NCBI RefSeq assembly: GCF_026723765.1
Contig: NZ_CP113524.1
Span: forward strand, 1,969,001 to 2,033,000
Direction: 5' to 3'
Length of the DNA stretch: 64,000 bases
Source of the DNA: Lacrimispora xylanolytica
Lineage (GTDB): Bacteria; Bacillota; Clostridia; Lachnospirales; Lachnospiraceae
Each line of letters begins with the position of its first letter. Position 1 is the first letter of the stretch. The notes under the pieces are model-generated. The model saw nothing but the letters and a program-made list of their open reading frames with translations, made no database searches and was not told where the DNA came from. Below are positions 40,877-52,111 of this stretch, in pieces. The position numbers and the translations under genes are program-made.

Positions 40877-42328
40877 ATGAGAGAAGCAGGGATGCTTTTG
40901 CCTTTATCGTCACTGCCATCCGATCATGGAGTTGGGGATATGGGCAAGTATAGTTATGAATTAATAGATTTATTAGAAAAAAGTGGATTTCATATATGGC
41001 AGATACTGCCGTTAAATCCCTTGGGGTATGGTAATTCGCCCTATCAGCCCTACTCTTCCTTTGCGGGGGATGAGATTTATATCAGCTTGGAAGAGTTGTT
41101 TTTAGAAGGATTACTAAAGAAAGAACCGCCCAAGTTTATGGAGCACAGCTCTTGTGTGGATTATGAAAAGGTAAGGGCATTCAAAGGTCTTTATTTAAAG
41201 GAGGCATTTGATCACTTCGTACCGACGAAAGAGTATAAGGATTTTGCCGCTCAGGAATGGGTGTACTTATATGCAGTATTTCTTACCTTAAAGAAGCAGA
41301 ATCACCTAAGATGTTGGAATGAATGGAGCCTGGAACAAAAAGAATGGATCAAAGATAAGAGGTATGATATCTCTGTTTACAGCAATGAAATTAATTATGA
41401 GATGTTTGTCCAGTACCAATTCTATAAACAATGGATGAAATTAAAGGGCTATGCCAACAATCACGGCATCAAGATTATGGGGGATATTCCGTTTTATGTA
41501 GGAATCGATTCTTTGGATGTATGGATGAATCAAAAATGCTTCTTACTGGATTCAGACGGAAGGCCTGTATTTATCGCAGGGGTACCACCGGATTACTTTA
41601 GTGAAACAGGGCAAAGATGGGGAAATCCGGTTTATGATTGGGAGTACTTAAAGGAAACCAACTACAGCTTTTGGATTGATCGTATTGCATATAACAGTAA
41701 ACTGTTTAATTACATCCGAATTGATCATTTCAGGGCATTTGATACCTATTGGATGATTCCTGCCGCCTGCGATACTGCAGTTGAAGGAAATTGGGCTGAG
41801 GCACCTGGTTATGAAGTGTTGGATTTGATTAAAGAAAAATTTCCCCGGCTCGAAATCATTGCAGAAGATCTGGGAAATTTAAGGAAAGAGGTTCATGTAT
41901 TAAAGAATCATTATCAGCTAAAGGGAATGAAAATTGTACAGTTTACATTTGATCCGATGGAAGATAACAATGACTTTGAAGATGTACGTAATATGGTGAT
42001 CTATACAGGAAGTCATGATAATCAAACAATTCGTGGCTGGTATGATTCACAGGTGAAAGAAACACAGGCTGCAATCAGAAAAGCGCTAGAGAAGCTTGGT
42101 TATAAGGATAAGGCCATTTCAAAGAGCTTTATTAAATTGACCCTTGACAGTATTGCAGACATCGCCATTGTTCCCATGCAGGATGTGATTGACTTAGGAA
42201 ACAAAGGAAGAATCAATACGCCGGGTACACTGGGTTCCCCTAATTGGGAATGGAAGTTAAAAAGCTATGACGAGTTCAAAAAGGAAATTAGTAACATCAA
42301 AGAGCTGATTCAAAACAGTAATCGGTAA
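40877..42328 (+). CDS. malQ: 4-alpha-glucanotransferase (GH77, amylomaltase)
   Basis: A 483-residue amylomaltase that transfers alpha-1,4-glucan chains between maltodextrins and releases glucose. [20 protein letters not shown] opening ([18 protein letters not shown]), [18 protein letters not shown], the nucleophile region [13 protein letters not shown], the acid/base IIAEDLGN and [14 protein letters not shown] are all intact. AAAGGAGAA precedes ATG 40877. First structural gene after the operator; phosphorylase follows. Confidence 0.95.
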   Translation: MREAGMLLPLSSLPSDHGVGDMGKYSYELIDLLEKSGFHIWQILPLNPLGYGNSPYQPYSSFAGDEIYISLEELFLEGLLKKEPPKFMEHSSCVDYEKVRAFKGLYLKEAFDHFVPTKEYKDFAAQEWVYLYAVFLTLKKQNHLRCWNEWSLEQKEWIKDKRYDISVYSNEINYEMFVQYQFYKQWMKLKGYANNHGIKIMGDIPFYVGIDSLDVWMNQKCFLLDSDGRPVFIAGVPPDYFSETGQRWGNPVYDWEYLKETNYSFWIDRIAYNSKLFNYIRIDHFRAFDTYWMIPAACDTAVEGNWAEAPGYEVLDLIKEKFPRLEIIAEDLGNLRKEVHVLKNHYQLKGMKIVQFTFDPMEDNNDFEDVRNMVIYTGSHDNQTIRGWYDSQVKETQAAIRKALEKLGYKDKAISKSFIKLTLDSIADIAIVPMQDVIDLGNKGRINTPGTLGSPNWEWKLKSYDEFKKEISNIKELIQNSNR

Positions 42329-42440
42329 GCGTATTTGCTGCTTAGGAAGTAAGGAACGGTGTGAAGTAAGAACTAGAGCACCTAATTTTGTACTTGCAGC
42401 TGGAGTCTGGCAAGTATTAGTGAAAGGTATGGTAGTTAGA

Positions 42441-44690
42441 ATGTTAGGAAAATCAGTACAAGATCAATACGGGAAAAAGCTTCAAGAATGCAGCAATGAA
42501 GAAATCTACATGGCACTTTTGAAAATGACAAAAAGCATGGCAAATGAAAAGAAAGGGAAAGAGAGTAAGAAGAAGGTCTACTACATATCTGCTGAATTTT
42601 TGATTGGTAAGTTATTATCCAATAACTTAATCAACTTGGGAATTTACGATGAGGTAAGAGAGGAGTTGGCTCAGAATGGTAAATCAATTACAGAAATCGA
42701 AGATGTAGAGCTAGAACCGTCTTTGGGAAACGGTGGCTTGGGAAGATTAGCAGCTTGTTTTCTGGATTCCATTGCCAGTCTGGGATTAAACGGTGACGGT
42801 ATCGGTTTGAATTACCACTTAGGGTTATTCCGCCAGTTATTTAAAGAGAATCTGCAAAAAGAAACCACCAATCCATGGCTTACCAAACATAGTTGGTTAA
42901 CGAAGAGAGACATTTCTTATACGGTTCCCTTCAAAGATTTTTCAGTCACTTCAACGCTGTATGATATTGCAGTAACTGGTTACGAGAATCGTACCAATCA
43001 CCTTCATCTGTTTGACCTTGATACAGTGGATGAATCCATAGTAGGGACTGGGATTTCCTTTGACAAAGAGGATATCAGGCGAAATCTCACTCTGTTTTTA
43101 TACCCGGATGACAGTGATGAGAAAGGAGAATTGCTCAGAATCTACCAACAATACTTTATGGTAAGCAATGGAGCTCAGATGATTATTGAAGAATGTGAGA
43201 AGAAAGGAAGTTCATTAAAGGATTTAAACGAATATGCGGTAATTCAAATCAATGATACCCATCCCACCATGATTATTCCTGAACTGATCCGTTTACTGAT
43301 ACAAAAGGGAATTGATATGGAGGAAGCAATTGAGATTGTTTCGAAGACCTGTGCTTACACCAATCATACAATCTTAGCAGAGGCCTTAGAAAAATGGCCG
43401 ATTAGATATTTAGAGAAAGTAGTGCCTCATCTGCTTCCGATTATTGAAGTACTGGATCAAAGGGTCAGAAGTAAATTTGATGATCCGTCCGTATATATCA
43501 TCGACAAAGAGGAGTGCGTGCACATGGCTCACATCGATATCCATTACGGTTTTAGTGTAAATGGCGTTGCAGCCCTGCACACGGAAATCTTAAAAGAAAA
43601 TGAACTCAATAATTTTTATAAAATATATCCACAGAAATTCAATAACAAAACCAATGGTATTACGTTCAGGCGCTGGCTCATGCATTGCAATTATCCATTG
43701 ACCTCCTATATCAGCGAATTGATTGGTGACGGATTTAAAAAGGATGCAGGACAATTGGAGAAGCTGTTGGCGTTTAGAGAAGACAGCAAAGTATTAAATA
43801 CATTGCTTCAGATAAAAAATGAGAACAAGAAGGTACTAAAAGAATACTTAATGCAGACACAGGGAATTCCGATTAATGAGAATTCCATCTTTGATATTCA
43901 AATCAAGCGTTTACATGAATATAAAAGACAGCAAATGAATGCATTGTATATTATTTATAAATATTTGGAGATCAAAAAGGGCAATAAGCCAAAAACACCG
44001 ATTACAATCATATTTGGTGCAAAAGCAGCTCCTGCTTATATCATAGCCAAAGATATTATCCATCTGATTTTATGTTTGCAGGACTTGATTTCTAAGGATC
44101 CGGAAGTAAATCCTTATCTAAACGTAGTCATGGTTGAAAACTACAATGTTACGTTAGCAGAAAAGCTGATTCCTGCATGCGAGATATCGGAACAGATATC
44201 TTTGGCCTCCAAGGAAGCCAGCGGTACGGGGAATATGAAGTTCATGTTAAACGGAGCAATTACCCTGGGAACAATGGATGGTGCCAATGTTGAAATCGCA
44301 GATTTGGTGGGGGAAGATAATATTTATATCTTTGGAAAATCCAGTGAAGAGGTCATTGCTCATTACGATAAACAAGATTATGTATCAAAGGATTTTTATG
44401 AAAATGATGCATTGATTCATAAACTGGTTGACTTTATTGTAAGCGATACCCTAATGCAGGTCGGCAGGAAAGAGAATCTGGAACGTTTACATCATGAGTT
44501 TATTTCAAAGGATTGGTTCATGTCCTTACTGGATTTGAGAGAATACATCTCGAAAAAGGAAGAAATCATTGAAGATTATGAAGACAGTGTCAAATGGTCA
44601 AAAATGATGTTGGAAAACATCGGCCGCGCTGGATATTTCTCCTCCGATAGAACAATCAGGGGCTATAATCAGGACATTTGGAAGTTATAA
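42441..44690 (+). CDS. glgP: Glycogen/maltodextrin phosphorylase (GT35)
   Basis: A 749-residue PLP enzyme cleaving alpha-1,4-glucans with phosphate to glucose 1-phosphate. [28 protein letters not shown], and the PLP site [14 protein letters not shown] (Lys600) are intact, as is [13 protein letters not shown] 42441 (MLGKSVQD) fits homologue N-termini as I recall them; GTG 42420 and ATG 42429 are in frame alternatives. It works with MalQ and the debranching enzyme in dextrin breakdown. Confidence 0.94.
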   Translation: MLGKSVQDQYGKKLQECSNEEIYMALLKMTKSMANEKKGKESKKKVYYISAEFLIGKLLSNNLINLGIYDEVREELAQNGKSITEIEDVELEPSLGNGGLGRLAACFLDSIASLGLNGDGIGLNYHLGLFRQLFKENLQKETTNPWLTKHSWLTKRDISYTVPFKDFSVTSTLYDIAVTGYENRTNHLHLFDLDTVDESIVGTGISFDKEDIRRNLTLFLYPDDSDEKGELLRIYQQYFMVSNGAQMIIEECEKKGSSLKDLNEYAVIQINDTHPTMIIPELIRLLIQKGIDMEEAIEIVSKTCAYTNHTILAEALEKWPIRYLEKVVPHLLPIIEVLDQRVRSKFDDPSVYIIDKEECVHMAHIDIHYGFSVNGVAALHTEILKENELNNFYKIYPQKFNNKTNGITFRRWLMHCNYPLTSYISELIGDGFKKDAGQLEKLLAFREDSKVLNTLLQIKNENKKVLKEYLMQTQGIPINENSIFDIQIKRLHEYKRQQMNALYIIYKYLEIKKGNKPKTPITIIFGAKAAPAYIIAKDIIHLILCLQDLISKDPEVNPYLNVVMVENYNVTLAEKLIPACEISEQISLASKEASGTGNMKFMLNGAITLGTMDGANVEIADLVGEDNIYIFGKSSEEVIAHYDKQDYVSKDFYENDALIHKLVDFIVSDTLMQVGRKENLERLHHEFISKDWFMSLLDLREYISKKEEIIEDYEDSVKWSKMMLENIGRAGYFSSDRTIRGYNQDIWKL

Positions 44691-44799
44691 GCTTTATAAT
44701 TTAATGATATTGGTTGTGAATCAATGAAGAAAACTGTTGATTTATGATAGAAACTATGAATGATGAAAATCAAAATTATTTATTAAGGGGAGGTATTTT

Positions 44800-46080
44800 A
44801 TGAAGAGAAGTTTTTTTGCCTTACTTATGGTCGCTGCAATGGTAGTATCTTCTTCTGCCTGCAGTAATAATGTTACAAGCAATGGTACAACTCCGGGACC
44901 TATGAAGTCAGATACAACCAAAACGGGAGAAGCAGAACCTGTAACATTAAAAATTTGGGCCCCCGAAAATCAAATTCAAACAGGAACCCTGGATTCTATG
45001 ACAAAATCTTTTCAAGCATTACATCCTGAGTGGAATATTACATTTAATGTTGAAACACAAGGGGAAGATACTTTAAAAGATGAAATATTAAAGGATGTAT
45101 CAGCTGCCGGTGATGTATTCTTCTTTGCAAGTGACCAGTTAAATGAGTTAATCAATGCAGGAGCTATTGCGAGACTTGGCGGAAGCACAGAAGAAATGGT
45201 TAGGTCCACAATGGGTGAATCTGTTGTAAAAACAGTAACAAAAGACGATGCAATCTATGGGATTCCTTTTACTCATAACACATTCATTATGTATTATGAT
45301 AAATCGTTGTTAAACGCAGAAGACATAAAATCCGTTGAAGGAATTATGGCGAAAGATACAGGCGATAAAGTCTATAATTTCTGCTTTGACCCTGCTGGCG
45401 GATGGAAATTAGGCGCCTGGTACTACGGAGCAGGCTTAACAATCTATGGTGAAAGCCAGACCGATTTTGCAGCTGGTGCTAACTGGAATAATCCGACTGG
45501 TGTTGCTGTAACAAATTACTTGATTGACTTAATAAATAACCCTAAAACAGCATTTGCAGATGATGTTTCTTTGTCCGAATTAACAGCAGACCACAGAATC
45601 GGTGCTTGGTTTGACGGATCCTGGAACTATAATCTTTATAAGGAGGCTTTAGGCGATGATTTAGGTTTGGCAGTTATCCCAACTTTCAATCCAGACGGAA
45701 AGAATTATCAGTTAAAAGGCTTCTATGGTTCCAAAGCAATTGGTGTTAACTCTCAGTCAAAAAATCCTGCTGTAGCAGTAGCATTTGCAGCTTATCTCGG
45801 GAGTGAAGAGATGCAGTTAGAACGATTTGAAAAAAATGGTCAGGTACCTACCAATCTTAAGGCTGGACAATCTGAAGAATTACAGGCGGATGAAGTGGCA
45901 AAGGTTATCGTAGATGAAGTGAATACAGCATCTGTTATGCAGCCTACATCCGTAGAATTTACCTCAAAATACTGGTCTAATGCGGTTGGCATTGCAACTG
46001 AAATTAAAACTGGTGAGCTAAACAAAGAGAATGTACAGAAAAAATTAGATACATTTGTAGCTACATTAAAGGTAGAATAA
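44800..46080 (+). CDS. Maltodextrin ABC transporter substrate-binding lipoprotein (MalE-like)
   Basis: A 426-residue extracellular solute-binding protein anchored as a lipoprotein: signal peptide KRSFFALLMVAAMVVSSSAC with the lipobox Cys at 21, then a Ser/Thr-rich linker. The mature part has LKIWAPENQ, the family 1 sugar-binding pattern, and GAWFDGSWNYNLYKEALGDD. GGGGAGG precedes ATG 44800. Two permease genes follow, so it delivers maltodextrins to the importer. Confidence 0.93.
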   Translation: MKRSFFALLMVAAMVVSSSACSNNVTSNGTTPGPMKSDTTKTGEAEPVTLKIWAPENQIQTGTLDSMTKSFQALHPEWNITFNVETQGEDTLKDEILKDVSAAGDVFFFASDQLNELINAGAIARLGGSTEEMVRSTMGESVVKTVTKDDAIYGIPFTHNTFIMYYDKSLLNAEDIKSVEGIMAKDTGDKVYNFCFDPAGGWKLGAWYYGAGLTIYGESQTDFAAGANWNNPTGVAVTNYLIDLINNPKTAFADDVSLSELTADHRIGAWFDGSWNYNLYKEALGDDLGLAVIPTFNPDGKNYQLKGFYGSKAIGVNSQSKNPAVAVAFAAYLGSEEMQLERFEKNGQVPTNLKAGQSEELQADEVAKVIVDEVNTASVMQPTSVEFTSKYWSNAVGIATEIKTGELNKENVQKKLDTFVATLKVE

Positions 46081-46126
46081 AAAACTATTGACAGAAAGTC
46101 ATGGATAGTTTAGAGAGGATTGGATC

Positions 46127-47521
46127 ATGGCCCGCAAAAAGGTAAAGAAGTCAAATATTAACACATCGCTTCGTGATATAGGGGGAATTGCTTCTTTTAT
46201 TCAAGGAAATGGGATAACAAAATTATCCGCCCTAATATTTGGTTTAGGTAATTTAGTGCATAAACAAATGATTCGTGGCTTGCTTATGTTTTTTTTAGAA
46301 ATTGTTTATATATATTATATGAGCACAGTTGGTTTCAATTCCATTGCAGACTTTATAACATTAGGAACCAGTGTTCAGGCAGAGGTTTTTAATGAAGCGA
46401 AGCAGATTTATGAATATGTACCAGGGGATAATTCCATGTTATGTCTGCTTTATGGTGTTGTAACAATATTTCTGACTCTAGGTTTTGTGATTTTTGCAAT
46501 GACATCTGTAAAAAGTGCTTATGTAACACAGAAAAAAATAGAATACGGCAAAGCAATTCCCTCCTTCAAAGATGATTTGGCATCTTTGAAGGAGCAGAAC
46601 CTACATAAATCCCTTTTGTTTTTGCCGATATCAGGTATCTTATGTTTCACGATTGTTCCCCTTGTTTTTATGATATTAATTGCATTTACGAACTACGATA
46701 AAAACCATCAGACACCGGGAAATCTCTTCGACTGGGTTGGGATTAAAAACTTTTCAGCAATGTTTGCCCAAAACGGTTCATTATCTGGCACATTCTGGCC
46801 GGTACTTAACTGGACTATTATATGGGCAGTATGTGCTACATTTTCCTGTTACATTTTTGGAATGTTGTTAGCAATTGTAATCAATCGGGAAGGTACCAGA
46901 TATAAAAAGTTTTGGAGATTTATCTTTATCATGTCCATCGCAGTGCCTCAGTTTGTATCGCTACTTACCATGAGAACAATCTTCAATACAAACGGTCCGG
47001 TGAATGCAATGCTGCGTAATATCGGTATCATTGGACCGACAGAGGCAATTCCGTTTTTTACTGATTCGACACTGGCTAAGATTACAATTATCTGTATTAA
47101 TGTCTGGATTGGTGTCCCGTTTTCCATGTTAACGACAACTGGTATTTTGCAAAATATACCCAAAGATTTATATGAGGCTGCAAAGGTGGATGGTGCCAAT
47201 GCAATTGTCTCATTTTTCAAAATAACATTACCCTATATGCTGTTTATCACAACACCATATTTAATTACCTCCTTTGTCGGAAATATTAATAATTTTAACG
47301 TAATCTTTTTATTATCAGGTGGCGGACCAGAATCACTGGAATACTATTATGCTGGTAAGACAGATCTGCTAGTAACCTGGTTATATAAATTGACCATTAC
47401 GAATAAAGATTACAATTTAGGTGCTGTTATCGGCATTGTAGTCTTTATGATACTGGCAATATTATCTTTATTAACTTATCGCCACACAGGTTCCTATAAA
47501 GATGAGGAGGCGTTCCAATAA
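46127..47521 (+). CDS. Maltodextrin ABC transporter permease (MalF-like)
   Basis: A 464-residue membrane permease with an extended N-terminal region, about eight helices, and the cytoplasmic EAA loop YEAAKVDGANAIVSFFKI that docks the ATPase. FVGNINNFNVIFLLSGGGP is typical of MalF. Its stop codon overlaps the ATG of the next permease. No ATPase gene occurs in the locus. Confidence 0.93.
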   Translation: MARKKVKKSNINTSLRDIGGIASFIQGNGITKLSALIFGLGNLVHKQMIRGLLMFFLEIVYIYYMSTVGFNSIADFITLGTSVQAEVFNEAKQIYEYVPGDNSMLCLLYGVVTIFLTLGFVIFAMTSVKSAYVTQKKIEYGKAIPSFKDDLASLKEQNLHKSLLFLPISGILCFTIVPLVFMILIAFTNYDKNHQTPGNLFDWVGIKNFSAMFAQNGSLSGTFWPVLNWTIIWAVCATFSCYIFGMLLAIVINREGTRYKKFWRFIFIMSIAVPQFVSLLTMRTIFNTNGPVNAMLRNIGIIGPTEAIPFFTDSTLAKITIICINVWIGVPFSMLTTTGILQNIPKDLYEAAKVDGANAIVSFFKITLPYMLFITTPYLITSFVGNINNFNVIFLLSGGGPESLEYYYAGKTDLLVTWLYKLTITNKDYNLGAVIGIVVFMILAILSLLTYRHTGSYKDEEAFQ

Positions 47522-48393
47522 TGAATAGAAAAATAAAATCATTAAAAAGAAGACGATTCATTCAAAATACTATTGTTCATGTGTTTTTGGGAATTCTGGG
47601 ATTTATATGGGTACTGCCGATTTTTTTTGTTATCCTGACCTCTTTTCGTGCAGAAGGAGGATCTTATAAGAGTTATATATTCCCAAGAGGATATACACTG
47701 AATAATTATAAGAAATTATTTGATTCGGCAAGCAATTTAAACTATGAAAGATGGTTTTTCAACACATTAATCGTAGCAATATGTTCTTGCTTATTATCCA
47801 CATTTTTTGTTTTATGTGTTGCTTATGTAACATCCAGACTAAGATTCAAAATGCGTAAAAAGATGATGAATATTGCCTTAATACTTGGTATGTTTCCGGG
47901 TTTCATGTCAATGTATGCGGTTTACTATATATTAAAGGGATTTGGATTTTTAGAGTCAGGTCCTATGAAGTTAGTCGCTCTGATTATGGTATATTCAGGC
48001 AGTTCGGGACTGGGATATCTGGTTGTTAAGGGGTTTTTTGATACCATTCCAAAAACGATTGATGAAGCTGCCTTTATTGATGGTGCAACTAAGTGGGAGG
48101 TATTTCGTAAAATTACAATTCCTCTATCCAGACCGGCTATTGTTACAACACTTTTAACTTCTTTTATGGGACCTTGGGTTGACTATATTTTTGCCAAAGT
48201 AATATTGGGACAGGACAGACAGTATTACACCATTGCGATTGGCTTATGGACCATGCTGGAGAAAGAATTTGTGGAATATTATTATACCCAGTTTTTTGCA
48301 GGCTGTGTATTAATCTCAATTCCAATTGCATTTATCTTTTTGTTTTCACAAAAATTCTATGTAGAGGGAGTATCAGGTGCTGTTAAGGGATAA
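47521..48393 (+). CDS. Maltodextrin ABC transporter permease (MalG-like)
   Basis: A 290-residue permease with six helices and the EAA loop DEAAFIDGATKWEVFRKI. LTSFRAEGGSYKSYIFPRGYTLNNY and the C-terminal YVEGVSGAVKG are typical of MalG proteins. The ATG shares bases with the malF-like stop (TAATG), so translation is coupled. Confidence 0.94.
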   Translation: MNRKIKSLKRRRFIQNTIVHVFLGILGFIWVLPIFFVILTSFRAEGGSYKSYIFPRGYTLNNYKKLFDSASNLNYERWFFNTLIVAICSCLLSTFFVLCVAYVTSRLRFKMRKKMMNIALILGMFPGFMSMYAVYYILKGFGFLESGPMKLVALIMVYSGSSGLGYLVVKGFFDTIPKTIDEAAFIDGATKWEVFRKITIPLSRPAIVTTLLTSFMGPWVDYIFAKVILGQDRQYYTIAIGLWTMLEKEFVEYYYTQFFAGCVLISIPIAFIFLFSQKFYVEGVSGAVKG

Positions 48394-48433
48394 ATATGAA
48401 CGGCAAAAACATTAAAATAAACTGGAGGACAAA

Positions 48434-50422
48434 ATGAAATTTATTTACGGAAAGCATGATTGGAAGACCATGGATAAAGGACAGGAGAATTCTTATTTAC
48501 TTACCAATGGTTTGGGGGGATACTCCTCGCTATCTGGAATTGGTTCTAACACCAGAAATGATCATGCTTTACTAATGGCTTGCATGGTAGCTCCAAATCA
48601 TAGATATCACATGATTACACGAATGGAAGAACAACTTTCGGTATGTAATAAAAAGTATAATATATCCAGCCAGGAATTTGTTAATCATACAAAAAATCAG
48701 ACAGGTTACCGCTATTTAAATCAATTCAGTTTTGAAGATTATCCCATCTGGATTTATCAAGTGGAAGGTGTTGAGATTAAAAAGCAATTAGTTTTGGTAC
48801 ATAGAGAAAATTCTGTAGTACTGCAATACGAGATGACAAATTACATGGACACTGAAGTGATTTTAACAGTTACACCCCATATGCAATTTGTATCCAAGGG
48901 AGAAACCTTAAATAGCAATCAGGAATTCGAAATCAAGGATAACGTGATTAAAAGTAATGGGCTGATGTTATATTGTAAAACCAATGGCAGTTTGACAGAA
49001 CATGGGACAAAATATGAAAAAGATCTATACTTTGGCTATGATGCACGAGACGGGAGGGAGGCAATCGGTGTTTCGGCACATAATCACAGCATTACAATTT
49101 CCGTCAGCCCTGGATCTGACGGAGTGTTGAATCTTATTTATAGTACAGAACCTATGAATGAAAAAAAAGAAATATCAGATTATTTTAGTCAGGAAGAAGA
49201 GCGGCAGAAGCTTCTAATCACACAATCTGGTGTGAAAGATGAGTTGGCAAAACATCTGGTAAAAAGTGCGGATCAATTCCTGGTGGAACGTGATTCTACA
49301 AGAGGGAAAACGTTAATGGCAGGATATCCCTTCTTTGCAGATTGGGGCAGGGATACAATGATTTCCATGATTGGCTGTTGTATTGCTACCAGGCGTTTTG
49401 AGGAAGCCAAAAGTATTTTTTATACCTTTATGCATTATGAGGATAAGGGGCTGATGCCGAATATGTTTCCGGAAGGAGGACATGACCCCTTATATAATAC
49501 GGTAGATGCCTCCCTTTTGTTCATCGGCGCAGTGTACGAATATTATCTGGTAAGTAATGATTTGAAATTCGTAAAAGAAGCATATCCCGTTATGGAAGAC
49601 ATCATTGAATGGTATCAGAGGGGAACTGATTACCATATCAAGATGGATTATGATGGCTTAATCATGGCAGGCAGCGGATTAGAGCAGGTAACCTGGATGG
49701 ATGTTCGTTTTGGTGATATCCTTCCTACCCCCAGACACGGGAAGCCGGTGGAAATTAATGCCTATTGGTTTAATGATTTAAAGATCATGGGTTATTTTGC
49801 AAGGCTTTTAAAAATGCCGGAGAGATCATATGAGGAACTTTCTGATTTGGTGCGGAAGAGCTTTCAGGAAAAGTTTTGGAATGAGAAAGAGCATTGCTTA
49901 AAGGATCTGGTGTCAGGCGAAGCAGCGGATGATCAGATTCGTTGTAATCAGATATGGGCAGTGTCACAGCCCTTTTCTATACTTGATCGTGAATCGGAAA
50001 TCAAAGTGGTCAATAAAGTGTATGAAACACTCTATACCCCTTATGGATTAAGAAGCTTAAGCAAGTTTGATAAGGATTTTAAGGCTCATTATGGAGGTTC
50101 TCTTTTTAACCGGGATATGGCATATCACCAGGGAACGGTTTGGGCATTCCCTCTGGGCGCATATTATCTGGCATACTTAAAGGTTAACGATTACGGCGAG
50201 AAAGCACGCATCAAAGTAAAGGAACAGTTATCTGTCTTAGAGGCTTGTATGAGAGAAGGGTGTATTGGACAGATTGCGGAAATCTATGATGGTGATAATC
50301 CTACGGTTTCACAAGGGTGTTTTGCACAGGCATGGAGCGTAAGTGAACTGCTTCGTGTATTTGTTAAACTGGAACAGAAAGAAAGCCAGGAGCAGCCACT
50401 TCTACAAAGTCCTGGTACATAA
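48434..50422 (+). CDS. Glycogen debranching enzyme (amylo-alpha-1,6-glucosidase, GDE type)
   Basis: A 662-residue enzyme of the GDE_C/GH133-type group that removes alpha-1,6 branch glucose. The N-terminal beta domain has SYLLTNGLGGYSSLSGIGSNTR. The (alpha/alpha)6 domain carries GYPFFADWGRDTMISMIG, MPNMFPEGGHDPLYNTVDASL and NQIWAVSQPFSIL, and ends IAEIYDGDNPTVSQGCFAQAWS. TGGAGG precedes the ATG; the stop overlaps an in-frame ATG of the next gene. Confidence 0.92.
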   Translation: MKFIYGKHDWKTMDKGQENSYLLTNGLGGYSSLSGIGSNTRNDHALLMACMVAPNHRYHMITRMEEQLSVCNKKYNISSQEFVNHTKNQTGYRYLNQFSFEDYPIWIYQVEGVEIKKQLVLVHRENSVVLQYEMTNYMDTEVILTVTPHMQFVSKGETLNSNQEFEIKDNVIKSNGLMLYCKTNGSLTEHGTKYEKDLYFGYDARDGREAIGVSAHNHSITISVSPGSDGVLNLIYSTEPMNEKKEISDYFSQEEERQKLLITQSGVKDELAKHLVKSADQFLVERDSTRGKTLMAGYPFFADWGRDTMISMIGCCIATRRFEEAKSIFYTFMHYEDKGLMPNMFPEGGHDPLYNTVDASLLFIGAVYEYYLVSNDLKFVKEAYPVMEDIIEWYQRGTDYHIKMDYDGLIMAGSGLEQVTWMDVRFGDILPTPRHGKPVEINAYWFNDLKIMGYFARLLKMPERSYEELSDLVRKSFQEKFWNEKEHCLKDLVSGEAADDQIRCNQIWAVSQPFSILDRESEIKVVNKVYETLYTPYGLRSLSKFDKDFKAHYGGSLFNRDMAYHQGTVWAFPLGAYYLAYLKVNDYGEKARIKVKEQLSVLEACMREGCIGQIAEIYDGDNPTVSQGCFAQAWSVSELLRVFVKLEQKESQEQPLLQSPGT

Positions 50423-50442
50423 TGAAAGGTGTGGTGTTTGGT

Positions 50443-52062
50443 ATGAATAAAAAATGGTGGCATCGTTCGGTAGTATATCAAATATACCCCAGAAGTTTTT
50501 ATGATTCCAATGGGGATGGAATCGGTGACTTGAGGGGAGTGATTGAAAAGTTGGATTATCTCTCCGACTTGGGCATAGATGTTATCTGGCTTAGCCCGGT
50601 GTTTCGTTCTCCCAATGTTGATAACGGTTATGATATCAGCGACTATAGAAGTATTATGGAAGAATTTGGTACACTTAAGGATATGGAGGAGCTTTTGGAT
50701 AAGGCAAATCAAAAAAATATCAAGATTCTTATGGATTTAGTGGCTAACCATACCTCCGATGAGCATCAATGGTTTATGGAATCCAGAAAGTCCAAGGACA
50801 ATCCTTATAGAGGTTATTATATCTGGAGAGACGCAGTTGACGGTAAAGAGCCCAATGATTTAGGTTCAGCGTTCTCCGGCAGTGCATGGGAATGGGATGA
50901 AATTACCGGTCAATATTACTTGCATTTATTCAGTAAGAAGCAGCCCGACTTAAACTGGGAGAATCCAAAGGTCAGACAAGAAGTATATGATTTTATGAAT
51001 TTTTGGATTGAGAAAGGCATTGGTGGCTTTCGAATGGATGTGATTGAGCTGATCGGAAAAGAGGTAGACAAAAAAATCACGAACAACGGTCCAATGCTTC
51101 ATCCTTATATAAAAGAAATGAACCTGAACACTTTTGGTAATAAAGATTTATTAACCGTTGGTGAGTGCTGGGGGGCAACGCCGGAGATAGCGAAACAGTA
51201 TTCCAATTCTGACGGCAGTGAGCTCAGTATGGTATTTCAATTTGAACATATATCGCTGGATCAGATTCCGGGCAAGGATAAATGGGATTTGAAAGTGCTT
51301 GATTTAGTGGATTTAAAGCGGGTATTAAGTAAGTGGCAGACCTGCTTGGATAACAATGGCTGGAACAGCTTATTCTGGAATAATCATGACCTTCCAAGAA
51401 TTGTATCCAGGTGGGGGAACGATCAGGAATACAGAGTAGAGAGCGCCAAGATGCTGGCAACGCTCTTACATGGTATGAAGGGGACGCCTTATATCTACCA
51501 GGGAGAAGAACTGGGTATGACCAATGTTAGATTTTCTGATATCTCTGATTATAAGGATATTGAAACCCTCAATATGTACCTGCAACGTCTGAATCAGGGA
51601 TATTCTCATGAAGAGATTATGGAATCCATCTATGCGAGGGGCAGAGACAATGCAAGAACGCCTATGCAGTGGTCGGATGAATTAAACGGAGGTTTTAGTG
51701 CGGGGACACCGTGGATTGCGGTAAATCCCAATTATAAGAATATTAATGCAAAAAATCAGGTAAATGATGAAAATTCTGTTTTTACCCATTACAAGAAACT
51801 GATTCGTTTGAGAAGAGAAAACGACGTAGTTGTTTATGGTGATTTTGAGTTGCTCTTTCCGGAAGATGAAAATATTTTTGCATATACCAGGACACTGGGC
51901 CAGTATAAACTTGTGGTGATATGTAACTTCTATGGAAAAAAGGTATCTTATGAGCTGCCTTATGAGCTAACTGGTGAAAAGGAATGGGAATTGTCTAACT
52001 ATGATGAGCCTCAGGAGAATTTACTGAGGCCATATGAAGGAATTATGTATCTTTTGGCATAA
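50443..52062 (+). CDS. GH13 alpha-glucosidase (oligo-1,6-glucosidase-like), first copy
   Basis: A 539-residue GH13 enzyme hydrolysing short alpha-glucosides in the cytosol. SVVYQIYPRSFYDSNGDGIGDLRG, VANHTSDEHQW, the nucleophile GFRMDVIEL, the acid TVGECWG and NNHDLPRIVSRWG are intact. DV after the catalytic Asp is a trait of alpha-1,6-active members. ATG 50443 (MNKKWWH) matches family N-termini; ATG 50422, overlapping the previous stop, is possible. Confidence 0.93.
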   Translation: MNKKWWHRSVVYQIYPRSFYDSNGDGIGDLRGVIEKLDYLSDLGIDVIWLSPVFRSPNVDNGYDISDYRSIMEEFGTLKDMEELLDKANQKNIKILMDLVANHTSDEHQWFMESRKSKDNPYRGYYIWRDAVDGKEPNDLGSAFSGSAWEWDEITGQYYLHLFSKKQPDLNWENPKVRQEVYDFMNFWIEKGIGGFRMDVIELIGKEVDKKITNNGPMLHPYIKEMNLNTFGNKDLLTVGECWGATPEIAKQYSNSDGSELSMVFQFEHISLDQIPGKDKWDLKVLDLVDLKRVLSKWQTCLDNNGWNSLFWNNHDLPRIVSRWGNDQEYRVESAKMLATLLHGMKGTPYIYQGEELGMTNVRFSDISDYKDIETLNMYLQRLNQGYSHEEIMESIYARGRDNARTPMQWSDELNGGFSAGTPWIAVNPNYKNINAKNQVNDENSVFTHYKKLIRLRRENDVVVYGDFELLFPEDENIFAYTRTLGQYKLVVICNFYGKKVSYELPYELTGEKEWELSNYDEPQENLLRPYEGIMYLLA

Positions 52063-52111
52063 GAAGAACAGGACATAAATTTATCAATGCTTTGACAGAC
52101 TGGAGGCTTTT